Assembly (NCBI GenBank): GCA_034620365.1
Contig: JAQGEQ010000019.1
Span: 62,001 to 126,000, forward strand
Origin: Pegea sp. RAD2-039
Taxonomy: Eukaryota > Chordata > Thaliacea > Salpida > Salpidae
Direction: 5' to 3'
DNA: 64,000 nucleotides
The notes beneath the pieces were generated by a model that did no database searches, was not told the DNA's origin, and saw only the letters and a program-made list of their open reading frames with translations. A program made the position numbers and the translations under genes. Below are positions 22,992 to 35,622 of this stretch, in pieces (within the stretch, counting starts at the first letter, position 1; the number at the start of each line of letters is the position of its first letter).

Positions 22992-25900
22992 TCACTTACG
23001 GCAACACCCATTTGTGCTTTGTACAATCCAATATCGATATCTGGCGATGTCAGTAAACACCAGTGGCTGCAATAAATGGTTTAAACAGCTGGCCAACAAA
23101 ATCGCTTTAGATTAAAGCTCTTTAAATTTTATCAAAGATAAATTTAAGTTTGATTAATTTAATTAAACAACTTACTTTGCTTCCATCACAAGCTGATGAA
23201 CCACCAAAGTTAAGACCAACTAATGTATAAGATCCTGATGCAGAATTTTTAACAATTGCGGGACTTCCCCCGTCACCCTGGATATTGTTTGATAAAAATG
23301 TTTCAAAAAACGTTTTTATCAAACTTATTTTTTGTTTAAACAATTAATTTTACTTTTAGTTTTACAAGAAAATATTAAAATTCATAAATTTATGTAAAAA
23401 GTTTTATTGCTGATTTCAATAAATTAGTTCTTGCAGGTTAAACAGATATTTAGGCAGCTAAATATTTAGTGAAAAATAATTTGATTAATAACAAAACGAA
23501 AATAGTTTTTAATCTAATTATATCTTACTTACAATACAAGTGTCTTCACCAGCAAATTTTGGATTAGCGCAAAAAACACCCCCAACTGGTAAAGAAGATT
23601 TGTATGTGAGTTTGCACGATGAAAAACTTATAGTTTTTAAAGGAATTTGCTTCAATATACTTTGAGTTGCTCCAGCTTTAAATTTAAACATCTCCAATTT
23701 AGAGAAAAATACTCTTATTATTAGCTTATTTAAATTTAATTCTAAAGTTTGTCAGATTAGTTTTGAACTTATTAGCAAGACTTTCTTTTTTATGATTAAG
23801 TTTATATCAAAATGATAATTTCATTCTTTTTGAACAAACTTTCGGTTTTTCCATAACCAGCAACAAACACTTCCAGATTAGTATAAATTGGATAAGTTGC
23901 AAATGATGGCATACAAATCGGTTGAACCTAAAATGTTTAATGATTTCTTAGAGTCACTAGAAAAGAAGAGATTACTTACACCACTGCCAAATGTTAACCT
24001 GTTTACTTTGATGAGCGCAATATTATTTATATTTTGAGTGACTACGTAGCCAGGGTGAACAATGATTGATCTAATCCCTATTTATTCAAAATAGGATAAG
24101 TTAAAAAACAGTAATCAAATTAGCGATTTTTAATTTAATTTTTACAATTTTAAATTATTTTTGTTTATGTGTTTACTGATGAGCATCATCAAAACTTTAG
24201 TAATTTTGAAAATATTTAATAGTAAATTGTTTACCAACTGGTTGCCCCCCAGTCAAAGGATTGTTGGGATCTAAAACTCCGACAAATAGTTCTAAATTGC
24301 TTGTATCGACTCTGAAAATAAACGTTTTTAGTTAAACCTCATTAAGTTTTAAACTACAATAAAAATTAAGATTTATTTGAAAATAATCTCTAGTTTTGAG
24401 CTTACAAAACCTACTGACATCTGCAGAAAATAATTCTTAGTTATAAAGATGTGATGAACAATTATAAAAAATGTAAATTAGAATTGTGCTGAGAACACGA
24501 AACTTGGAGCTATTTACAATTAACAGAAAAATTTTATAGTTTGAACATTCTTATTATTAATTCAGTGATCCAAAAGATATACAAAAGAATTTAAACATTA
24601 ATATGTATTCCATAGACATATAAATCAAAGTGGTTAAGCTTTATAGCTAAAATTTGTAATATAGTAATTGTTTCTCGGTAAAATTTTCATAAAAAAATCA
24701 ACATCACTCACGATGGTATAAAACCTAAAGGATTTGTTAGCGATGGTACCTTCGGTAAACAAGAAGCTGTTGTTAAAATCCATTCACTGTGAATTTCAGA
24801 TTAGGTAAAAACCGAATTTATAATCCAATTAAATTATAGTTAAAAACCATTCACCAAATATATTTCAAAGAAATATTCTATCTATGTAAAGTTAATAAAG
24901 TAAAAGATGCCACCGTAAAAAGATGCAAAACTGTTGAGCAAGTTTTTTAGGCACTTACGAACAGATGATGACGCCTGAGCATCTTGGGGAAGTATTACCA
25001 GCTATTCTGATAAGAACTTGCCAAGGTCGATCAGTATTAGCAGTAGCAAGTACTCCCCCTAAAATTAAAGCAAGGTTTGTATTGAAAATATCCTTGCTTA
25101 TTTCAGCATTATTGAAGCTATCAAATATTGTTGTAAAAATCAATTAATGAATCCATACTTTAAAATTCGTAACTTTAAATTTTTTCTAGAAGTTTTTAAA
25201 ATGTTAAATCATTAAATAAAACACTAATTGAGATGGTTTGTAAATCATATAAACATAACACTTCTCAACAACAAGTATCTGACCGATAATTCGTTCTTGA
25301 ATATTTGTTGTAGTAACCCCACAGGTCAATGATTCATAACAACTTAGAGAGTTTAAATTAGATGCACTTTTAGGATAAGCTGAGAAAGAATTGAAAATAT
25401 TTCAGTTAAATTTATCAAACTTTTTAATTTTGTTTTAATTAAGTATTTATATAAAATATAATTTTTTATTAAAAATTCAAACAGTTCTAGAACAACGACT
25501 TTTGTATAAATATTTTCTATAAAAATTGCAATTTAAGTATTTCTTAGTTTATAGCCTTTTTTGAAAAGAATTTAAATAAACAATAAATAAAATAATTCTA
25601 AAAACTTCTCTGGACCTTACCTTTTAAGTAGCAAGCTTTAGATGAGATTCCAAACAAGGTTTTACTTTCATCCCAACAGCAGCCCAAAGAAGAACATTTT
25701 CTTTTCATTAAAATGTTGCTTATCTGATTCTGTTGGCCTCCAAATCCAGTCAATCCAGCAAACCCTCCACCGCCTCCACTGCCAAGCAACTGCTGCATAA
25801 GCGTGCTCTGAAGACTGCTTGATCCTCCTGTTAGAGATGAAAGACCGCCGCCTCCACTGCCAAGCAACTGCTGCATAAGCGTGCTCTGAAGACTGCTTGA

Positions 25901-28900
25901 TCCTCCTGTTAGAGATGAAAGACCGCCACCTCCACTTCCAAGCAACTGCTGCATAAGCGTGCTCTGAAGACTGCTTGATCCTCCTGTTAGAGATGAAAGA
26001 CCACCACCTCCACTTCCAAGCAACTGCTGCATAAGCGTGCTCTGAAGACTGCTTGATCCTCCTGTTAGAGATGAAAGACCGCCACCTCCACTTCCAAGCA
26101 ACTGCTGCATAAGCGTGCTCTGAAGACTGCTTGATCCTCCTGTTAGAGATGAAAGACCGCCACCCAATCCAAGTAAGCTGCTCAAGCCTACAAAAGAAAT
26201 ATTTTCACAATTTGTGTCATTATTTCTATCTACATCAAAAACAAATTCGGTCAATTTTTTATAAGTTAAACTTATTCGAAGACACGCGAACCTTGACGCA
26301 CAGATGGAACTCCGGTTCTTGAGCCTATTACAGGAACTGAGTCATCAGTTGAACCTGTATTAGAGCTTTGATATGATTGGCCCACAGAAGAGCTGGATGC
26401 AAAAGATGAGGATGAGCTTTGAGGAGGAGAGAGGTTTCCTCTTCTTCCGAAGAAGGATGTTAAGCCGTAAATAGAGCTAAATCCAGGACATGAGACTTTT
26501 TCCGAATCGGGGAGTGCGCAAGTTTCTAAGAAGGAAGAGTTAAAAAAGTTGGAATTTGAACTGTGAAGTCGTACTATAAGGGATCTTATTAGCTTCTGCT
26601 GAGCTTGTAATCAAAGGACAGCGAAAGCAGAGGTTACCAGGAGCATATACACACCCCTAAAAGTGAAATTTACTAAATTTTTATTATTTAGATACATTTA
26701 AACAACAAACTAGGTTTATGCATTCTTGTTCAGTTTGGATGTTGATGTTAGCCCCAACTTTGCAGTTGTATTTCTCTACATATTCAATCCTTTTGTCCAG
26801 ACACTGACTTAATGTAGAATCTGATATCAAACCTAAAGAAAGCCAAAAATAGAAAGATTTTAGAAAAATTGTCTTCAATCTCCAATTAGTTTCAATACCC
26901 AAATCGATTGGACCTTCAAATACAGGAGAAATATCGGAAGTATCGGAAGTACCTCCCAAACCAATAATTTCCTTGATACGATCAAGAGCTCCATCTACAA
27001 TGACAATTTCTCGCAAACTTAGATAGAAGACCTTTGTGGGTCACCTTGAAGAAGTAACGCAGGATTACTGAAGAGGTTTTGTAAGCAGCCACTAGTGAAG
27101 AATTGTAGCCGAGAGATTTTTGAAAGAGACCCCCCATCACTTTCCATCTTGCTCATCAAAAAGTTACAGAAGAAGGCGTTCGGTTTTCGAGGAGCAGAAG
27201 TAGGAATAAAACCTGAAAATTCATCTCACATGATGAGGTTTCATGTAAAGATCTAAACTTACTTGGTTCGATTCCTCCTACTATTGTTGGCTCGGTCGGT
27301 TTCTGTTGTTTTTGAGATTGCAGAAGATTTAGTAGCAGTTGACTTTTTGAACTTCCTCCTAATAGTGAAGATAAGCCCGTAGAAGATCCCCCCAAAAGTG
27401 ACGCTAATGAGTTAGTGGAGCTGGTAGAGCCCAAAAGCAAAGGTAAAAGGGCAGAATTACTATTTCCCCCTGGAAGAGAACTCATAGATCCTAAATTATT
27501 ATTCCCCAATAAATTAGCAAAGGGATTTTGATTACTGGTGGAAAGGCTCGATAACAGATCTTGAGCAGCTGAAGGAGACGAGGTTCCAGTTATAAAATTG
27601 TTGACTCCAACTAAATTGCTTAGAAGGTTTGATGCTGTGGGCGATTTAGTTGTACTAGTTGAGCCCGATGCATAATTTGAAAGAATTAACTGTAAAAGAG
27701 GCATTTGTTGAAATTAACAAAATTATTGAAGTCAAGATCTTAGTAAGAAATCCAATTCACCTGAATATGTTCTTGAAGAACCTGATTGGCTACTTGAGGT
27801 GCAACAGTTGTTGATATTTCATCACATTTTCCCAGTGATTCTTCAAAAACTTCTTGAATCTATTAATTAAGGTTTAATTATTTAGTCAAGCTGAAAATTG
27901 ATCACAAACCTCTTCTGGGACATCATCAGTTTGAGCAAAATAAGAACAGATCGCTGTTGTGATATTAACTCCAGTAGTATCTACTATTGGTCGACTTCCA
28001 CCCACAGGAGGCTTAACTGAAGCAGCGACATCTGTACCCAAGGCACCTGTACCGGGTTTCACCGTCAAAGCTTCAACATTATCCACTTCCAGCCCCAACG
28101 AGTTCAAAAATTTGTTGAAAGTTTCTTTTTTCTTCTCGTCTATTGCTGTGAGTAGATTTGTGTGTTGAGATATTCAAATGGAAATTATATTCACTCATTT
28201 GTTGGGTGACAGCTGCTGTAGATTGGGCTAACAGATCGGGAGGAGGGGGTTGTGTGTTGGCTTGGTTAAAGATAGAACCAGAAGCTACAGTGTTACCAAA
28301 AACATCGGGTGTTGGTTGAAAGTTCAAAGAACCTAAAACAAAAATTCAAATAAACAAAATATTTTTACTTTATTTCTAATACTTTGTTCTTTAATGGTTG
28401 TGGGAGCCGGAGTTGTTGTTGTTGTGACTCTTGGAACCGTTCTTCTTACTCCAAACAAATTCCAAAAATTTCTTCTTGGTGCCCTTGTTGCTGCTGTTGT
28501 TGTTGATTGGTTGTTTGTAGACTTAGTTGTTGGTCTGATACCAAAAATGTTCCAAAATTTCTTCATCTGTTTAACCGTTGAAACGGTTTGAGGTTTTTGA
28601 GTTGAAGGTTTGGTTGTTTCGGGTGCTTGGGTGCTTTTTTCAACAAACCCTGCTCGATTTGAAAGTTTTTATTTGTCGAATGTATTCACCGCAAACCCAG
28701 AAATCAGATTTGTTGTAAACTTATATTATCAATTATTCGAAAGCAATTAGAAAAATTTGTATTTGGTTTTCAATTTATGAATAGAGAAAATATTAATAAA
28801 AATTATTATAAGATAATTAAATACTTTAATCAATTTAAAGAATCATTTGCATAATCATTTTTAAAAGTCGTTGTTATTAATCGAATCATTAATAAATTTA

Positions 28901-29228
28901 ACAAAAGAAATTTCAAACCTTGAAAACACCAAAGAACCCCTTCCAGCCTGTCGTCATAGCAACAGTTCAAACCTGTTGTAGCGTTGAATGTAGATTCACA
29001 TCTAATATGTGAGATGCCTGGATATCCACATTCTCTTCTGTAAAACGGGTTTCCAATACATCTTTTGTTTTTAGTAGAATCTAAAATTGATTTCGTTTAA
29101 GAAGAAATCATCTTGAGAATTTTGTGACTCAACAAATTTATAAGATGTATAATTATTACTTACATGATTGGATAACTAAAACAGCATTCATACAAATCAA
29201 TATCAAAAAAATCAATTTTAAGAACATC
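22992..29228 (-). CDS. Secreted trefoil / low-complexity / trypsin-like pseudoprotease mosaic
   Basis: ATG 29228 opens a signal peptide (MFLKLIFLILICMNAVLVIQ). Trefoil 1 (about 28920-29085) shows RRECGYPGIS, LNCCYDD and LWCF. Thr/Pro-rich exons follow, with twin KKFWNIFGIRP / RNFWNLFGVRR motifs, then Ser/Leu/Gly-rich exons (27160-27700). Trefoil 2 (26600-26830) shows ECINLVCCLN and GNLCFRC. Trefoil 3 starts CALPDSEKVSCPGF (about 26520) and is completed by KCSSLGCCWDESK...ACYLKG (about 25615-25700), with a long Ser/Gly insertion between. The trypsin-like domain begins at ERIIGGVLATANTDRPWQVL (25284 on) and ends DIARYRYWIVQSTNGCCRK. Its triad is lost: TTASCL (His to Ser), NNIALIKV (Asp to Asn), GDGGSP (Ser to Gly). 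Probably a mucosal or matrix binding protein. I treat it as one gene because phases join; two genes are possible. Confidence 0.75.
25784..26173 (-). repeat. 78-bp coding tandem repeat, five copies
   Basis: Five nearly identical 78-bp units encode 26 residues each: GLSSLTGGSSSLQSTLM, QQLLGSGGGG. Differences are a few silent changes in the Gly codons. The array sits inside the third trefoil domain of the mosaic gene. Confidence 0.9.
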
Positions 29229-31769
29229 TTTTTTATATACTAAGCTTAAATTATATAAAAACAAGCTCTGAATAAAATTCACAAATTTAATTCATTACAG
29301 AAATGTAAAAAAATTTTTGAAGTTTAGTTACATAAAACCAAAAATTTAAAGAAATGTCCGAAATAATCATTTCATAAAATAAATTAAATCTTATCAAATA
29401 AAAAGATGTTCTTCAGTAATAAAATTCTGTACAGTAACCAGCTATTCCATCAAGGCTGATAATATTGTTATAACCGGCATTAAAACCGATAAAATACAGT
29501 TGTAAGTGGCAAAGAAGAACGCGTAGTATCACCCGAGGCCGGTTTGACTGACCTCATAGATTCACGCTCAGCATAAAATTTACAATCGACCAAAGATAAT
29601 GACTGTTTTTGCTGAGAGATAAATTGTTGATAAAAATACTCTTTTAAATTAGTTGGTATCGTAATATAGCCATTAAAACGAAAGTTACTTAAATTAAAAC
29701 ACTCTTGTAAGTTTGTTCAAAAAAGCTTCGATTCTTTTAAGTTTCAATAAAATCAATTATCTAGTGTTTAAAGCAAGTTCAAAAACTAGAAAAGCAAATA
29801 TAATTATTACTAGAAGTAATTAAATAGAAACAAGTAGCTCAAAGTGAAAACTTATTTCTTATAGCTGTTTTTAGCACACTTAAAGATTGATTTTTGCCTA
29901 CAGGCTATACCTTGATGGTATATATTTTGTCTTTACGTAACTTTTATTCTAAGAATTTGCAACTTTACTTTGATAAAAAAGCAATTTTCTGATGCATCTT
30001 TCAACAACAGTATTTAATTTAATGCATTTTAAGATTTACTTTTAAGTCTTGACTTTAAATAAATTCTTTCTCCTGTTCTAAGCTTTGTAAGAAATAACCA
30101 CATTTTTAAAATAAAGACAAGATTTTAAAGTTAAATGTTTCTACATTGGAAAAGAATGCATAAAAAATCTTTTAATCAAAATCATAAAATTTGTAGATAT
30201 TCTAAATCAACTGTTTCAAGTATAATTGTTCGAAATATTCAAATAATAATTCATTCAACAATTAAAAGCTAAAAGTTAACAGAAACCAATTAAAACATTA
30301 AACTTCAAAATTTAGTTTTCGCAGTTTATAGTTTTCAAGACTATTTTAAAGTTTTGAGATAGGATTTTGTTGAAATAAACCTTGAAACTTCTAAAGTATT
30401 TTTAAACAATAATAAAGTTTTAAAAAATCGAAAGATTATTTAATTTTGATCTTAAAAATATATTATGTTGCGAAAATTTGTTTAATGTTGTTTTAGAGAT
30501 GTTATTTTAAAACATTTCAACGTTTTTAAAATTGGTTTTTGGGTTTTAAGAAATCCTCTTTTTTTAATGATGTGAAAATTTGAAGCTTGTCTTTAAAAAG
30601 ATTTAGTTACAAACTTTGATAAATGTTATATAATATTTACGAATGATTTCCATATTTTTCTTTTGTTTCTGTAATCATTTAACTTAGACATTTAGAATCT
30701 TTAGAGCAATCTTTTAAATCAAGTGGTTTAAATATTACTTAAAAACTTGATTCAATAATTGAAAATAAAAACATATAATTTATTTTACAAATTTTCGTCA
30801 AAAGCCATTTTATTTCACGATAAATCAAAATCTTCTAACATTTCTATAAAGATATTTACGATGATTAAAATTGTGGTTATTTTGTAAATGGTTAAAACTG
30901 GAAATTGTGTAATTTGTTTTATAGAAATAATTTAACTTATAGAAGCTAACTCTCAGACAACTTTGCAACAAATTTTCATTATAAAATGTCTTTCAATTGC
31001 TCCAAAGGAGTAAAGATAACCAAAAGTTTGCTGCGGTACAGTATAGTAATTAAAAGCTCAAATCTTGTTTTACCAACACACTTCTTTAATTTGTTTATCT
31101 ATTACAAAAACAAAATAAATTCATAAACAGTTTTTCGTCATTTTTCATTTATTCAATTTATTTTGTAAATCATTTGATGTAAACACTAGACCTTTACATA
31201 AATGTATATTTCTTCAAAAATTTCTAAATCGAATTAATTTATATTGATTAAAATAAAGACAGCTTTTATCAGTTGTAAGGCCTTAAATTTGTAGAGGAAA
31301 AGAGGTTATTTCTAAAAATATTACTTTATTTTGCTTCAATAACCACTGAAAAAATACTAGCTCTCGCCCAAGGCTTTTGTGACGTATAAAAAGTTTTGAA
31401 AGATGTTTTGTTGAAATAACAAAAATCCGGATTAGTAATCTTAAACCTGGATAACAGGTCGAACTTCTAATTTTAGACTTGCTAGCAGCTTAGCTAGTTA
31501 CTAGTTCTATTTAAGAATAGCTATAACAAATGCTGTAGGCTAAAAGTTGTCATTTTAAACTAGAATAATTAGAGTGACTTTTAAACCAGCAAACATCTTG
31601 TTTAAATGATTCTTCTTTAATCATTGATACCATAAAACGATTATGTAGAGCTTTAAATTGTAGTTATACAAATTTTACAATAGCAAGAAATGTATTTGTT
31701 TGTTATTCGTATAATCTAATATAAAATCGGAAAATGTTCTCTTATCTACTCTAAACAACAAAACAGCGT
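29229..31769. other. Upstream region of the mosaic gene and AT-rich DNA
   Basis: The first 60 bases hold TATATAA-like strings that could serve the mosaic gene. A more GC-rich patch at about 29515-29575 may belong to its promoter or be a repeat relic. The rest is AT-rich without coding signal. Confidence 0.4.
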
Positions 31770-32320
31770 GACAAACACCAGATAAAATGAAACCTTTACC
31801 AATCATACACGATATAGATTGCGAACCAACAAGAGAAAAACTCAGCAATGGGGTTCTCGAAAAGCATCAGGTAGAGATAGTATACCACCTGACCTGATAA
31901 AACAATATCAAAATTACCTTCTGCCCCTTCTCCACGATATCTTAATCAAATGTTGAAGAAAGGACAGATTTCAGAAGATATGCGCGATGCAAAGATCATA
32001 ATATTGTACAAAAATAAGGGCACTAGGTCCGACTGCAACAATCACAGAGTAACATCCTTGCTTAGCACTCGCTTGTGTGCTGCTTCTTCACCTACAAATA
32101 TTAGCTGAAAAAATATATCTTAGGCTGTATATAATCTTGTCTATCTCGGCTCAAAAATAAAGTCATGAGCATCAATCGAAGCCGAAATCAATAATCGCAT
32201 CGAAAAAGCATATGATACATTTGCACGGTTCACCTCCAGGATCTTCGGACAATCCAAAGCTATCAATTAAAACCAAGGCTGTCATCTATAGAGCCGTATG
32301 CTTGATGGACTTATTTTAGA
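31770..32320 (+). mobile_element. Non-LTR retrotransposon fragment, reverse-transcriptase region
   Basis: Broken frames encode GRDSIPPDLIKQYQNYLLPL, then GQISEDMRDAKIIILYKNKG and DCNNHRV, typical of the N-terminal part of a LINE reverse transcriptase. A jump follows to the end of the domain (DNPKLSIKTK-like, TIYRAV-like). Internally deleted, with frameshifts and stops. It is the same family as 58130-59350. Confidence 0.75.
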
Positions 32321-32999
32321 CAATATTTTTAAGGACACATGTTTATAGAATATTTGTATAATTTATATATAATGACCCTCAAATTTAAATCTACTAATTA
32401 AAATCTTTATCTTTCAACTACAGTAATTGAAATATAATTGTTTTAACTCAAACCAATATTATACATACAACTTATAGAGACAAACAATAAATAAAGTATT
32501 GTATAAATGATATAACATACATGAAAATTAATCGATTGAAAAATGAAGTTATAAGCAATGTTAAAAAATATTTATGCTACCTAATCTTTTGGTCTTTCAA
32601 CAATTTTATTAAGTTTAATTATATGCTTTTTAATTGATGAAACCTAAACAAAATTATTTTTAAGAAAGAGAACATAAGAACCTTTAATATTTAAAAATAA
32701 TAGATATCAAAAGTCTAATTTTGTAAACTCTACTTAAGATTACTACAAATAAAAGTTTTTCTATTTATAAAATTCAGTATTTATCAAACATCAAAAAAGT
32801 TATACAAAAATTTGCAATTTTGGTATACTTTAGGTTGAAATATTTTTATTTTTTAAACCAACTATATCTTGTAAAAAAAGTAGAATTTTAGTTAAAATAG
32901 ACTTCATAAAACCAAATAGTTATTGTGAATTGTTGATTTGATATTTACAAAAGTTTGATTGAAAATTTGGTGCCAGAAAAAAGCGCGACCAGAAGAGGG

Positions 33000-34750
33000 T
33001 TTTTAAAAATATGAAAGAAGTTCATTTTTAAAAGAATTGCCAATTTTTAAAGATAATTAAACATAATTTGAAATTTGCGTCGAGAAGAAGACTCTGAATC
33101 ATAATTACCCATTCAAGAAGCTGTTAGTTCACTGAAAGTTGTTGATGATATTTTGAATTACCTTTGAGGGTGTATGATTTTAAAAAATCATTGACGTTAA
33201 GATGACAGAAACCATTAGAAATTTGAATAGTAGTACGAGGTCAAAACAAAGTCGTTGAGTTTACAAGGATTTTATATTAAGTTTACAGAGGCGGTCTTTG
33301 TATGAAGAGAAGGATGTGCCACACGATGGAAAGCTTTCCCAGTAAATAATCTTTAAATGGATTTAAGTTTAAATATCTTTTCAACGTGAGGACTTTATAC
33401 GGAAGAGCTAAACTCTAACTTGGGGCGGATGTATGGCGACAAGTTTTGACAGTGTCCAAATATTTATGGTCTTAAAAGATTTAAGAACTTGGTATAAAGC
33501 TGATGAACAAATTCTGAAAAAATATTTCCTCTTTATATTAGCCCATTTTAATTATTGAGTCGTAAGATATAAAAATAACCAAGTTTTTAATTAACTGACA
33601 TTGGTAAATTTGATTGTTGTTTACATAGATTCTTTTTACGACAGCTAGCTTGAGTTGCCTTGATTGAAGCCACAGGTTAGTTAATTCCCAAGAATATTGA
33701 AGATCAACTGAGTTACGACCAAGAAATTTGGCATCTTCGGCATAAAAGCATTAAACTTCAAGAACTCTGATAGTGATATAGAAAAGCCTGTAATGTCTTT
33801 TATATAAATATTGAAGAGAAGGAAACCAATACTGTTGCTTCGGAAAAACACCTGAATGAAAAGGTGAAGTAGATTTTTGAAGTGATGATGACTTGCTGCT
33901 GTCTTTCTTTAAAAAATTACTCACTCCCATGATTACGATGGGGTTAATATAAAACTGTCTGAGAGTTTTTACTAATATGGGATGTGAAACTGAAAAGCTT
34001 TGTGAATATAGATGACATTAGTAGCTAGTTTATTTGATGAAGAATACAGCCACTAGTGGAGAGGACAACAGTTGATCACAGGAGGATCTTTGAGGAAGGA
34101 ATCCAAATTGATATTAGGAAAAAAATTATGTAGATAATTTAAAAACTTCTGTGAAATGATCAATCTGACGATACTACAGAGGCTGCTAGTGAGAGAAATT
34201 GGTCGGTAGCTTATTTCTAGCTCCTTTTTGTGGGCTGATAGATTGATGGAAGTCTTCTATTGGGTATGTACATAAGTAAAAAGCAAGAACTAAATACACG
34301 TAATCTAGGATTAATAGTTAGTTTGTCTTTTATATTTTGGACCGCAGTGAAGATGTCAAGATCAGCTGTAAAAAATATCAATAAAATCTGACTTCTTTAC
34401 TTTAAAATAATATTTCTAGATTCGTGATCTTTGATGAAGACCGTTTGAAAGCTTAGGTTAAAATCTTCAGCTTTCTCAAGATCACTGATTTAAAATTTTT
34501 TATCTCCATAAACAAAGAGTTGTATGAATGATCTGGATTTTAATTTAGAGTCGTAGGTGGGAGAGAAAGGAGGATTGACTTTAAAAATAGCAGTTTGTTA
34601 AGTCCTGGGATATTACAGAATAAGAGATCTAAAATGTGACCTTTTGAATGAGTGGGTTCATACATTGAGTTAGAAAACTTGTAGTTGTAAAATACGTGAC
34701 ACAAAACTCCGAATTTAAAACCCGAGTTGGAGCCTCGTAGGGAGTTCTTC
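33000..34750 (-). mobile_element. Decayed CR1/L2-like LINE, endonuclease end to RT
   Basis: Minus strand from about 34690 reads MYEPTHSKGHILDLLFCNIP, the end of an AP-endonuclease domain. Further on (about 33830-33640) a region like LLFNIYIKDITGF and NAF-(Y)AEDAKFL shows the RT core with its damaged YADD box. Many stops and frameshifts. Between the landmarks only scattered similarity can be read. Confidence 0.6.
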
Positions 34751-34836
34751 AATGTAACTCAGTGTCGTTATGGCAGCTCCTGCGACGCCAGCCGTAACTG
34801 CATTAGTCCGCCTGTTCTACTGAACCCTGCTTCATA

Positions 34837-34910
34837 GGCAACAATTTAATCTCTATAATTTCTGCCTTGGCATATATGTGCATGACAGTTCTTGGGCGAA
34901 CCAGGCCCAG
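34837..34910 (+). repeat. Dispersed repeat, copy 1
   Basis: A block containing GCAACAA, CTCTATAATTTCTGCCTTGG and a GTTCTTGGGCGAA-like end recurs in diverged form at 61288-61352. The flanking DNA from about 34745 is also GC-richer and may be part of the same element. Class unknown (SINE-like length). Confidence 0.5.
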
Positions 34911-35622
34911 AAAATTAGGACTGAATAACTATGCAGATATCAGGTAGCATAGATCTATTTTGAGATATTGAAGGAAAGAATACATCGAAACTTAAACTAT
35001 TTTTGAAAAATGCAAACGAATCTAATTTTGTATAAACTTGATTAACTTTTAAGACACTTTTATAAAGAGAAAACCACTTTCATTGGTGCCATTAGTTTAA
35101 TGATATCATAACTAAGGAGATGGACCAGTGGGTTGAAAGCTTTATCAGATAGCTAGAACTCAGTTCGGAACAATATGTTGGTTTCGCTGGGGTCAAGGTA
35201 ATAGAACACAAAGTCTATTTTATTTGCCATAGATCTGATAATAAAAGATTTTAGATCTTAATTTCTTTTATAGTGAATTTGATAAAGTCTCTGATTATCT
35301 TCAAAAGTTGTTTTATGAGAATAAATTGAAATATAAAAAGTTGAAAAATCCTCAAAAAAATGAACACCTTCTTTTTCTAAATTTATTCAATTCATGATTT
35401 AATTAGCTTATAAAACACAATTTGCAGATAATCAGAAAGATTAGACGCCCCATAGTATGCTAGAAAATGAATAAAACATTTTTAGTATCAACTTTAAAAA
35501 TGGTTTTAATTAAATAATTATTTATAAATGATAAGTTTGGAACAAAACCACGAAAATAGAAAATCAGAAAACTATATCCAAATTAGGTAAGTAGAAAAAT
35601 GTAGTCTAATATAAAAAAAAAC

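Noticed and set aside
25784-26173. Regular repeat array that could suggest CRISPR
   Set aside because: Head-to-tail coding repeats without spacers, in a eukaryotic exon.
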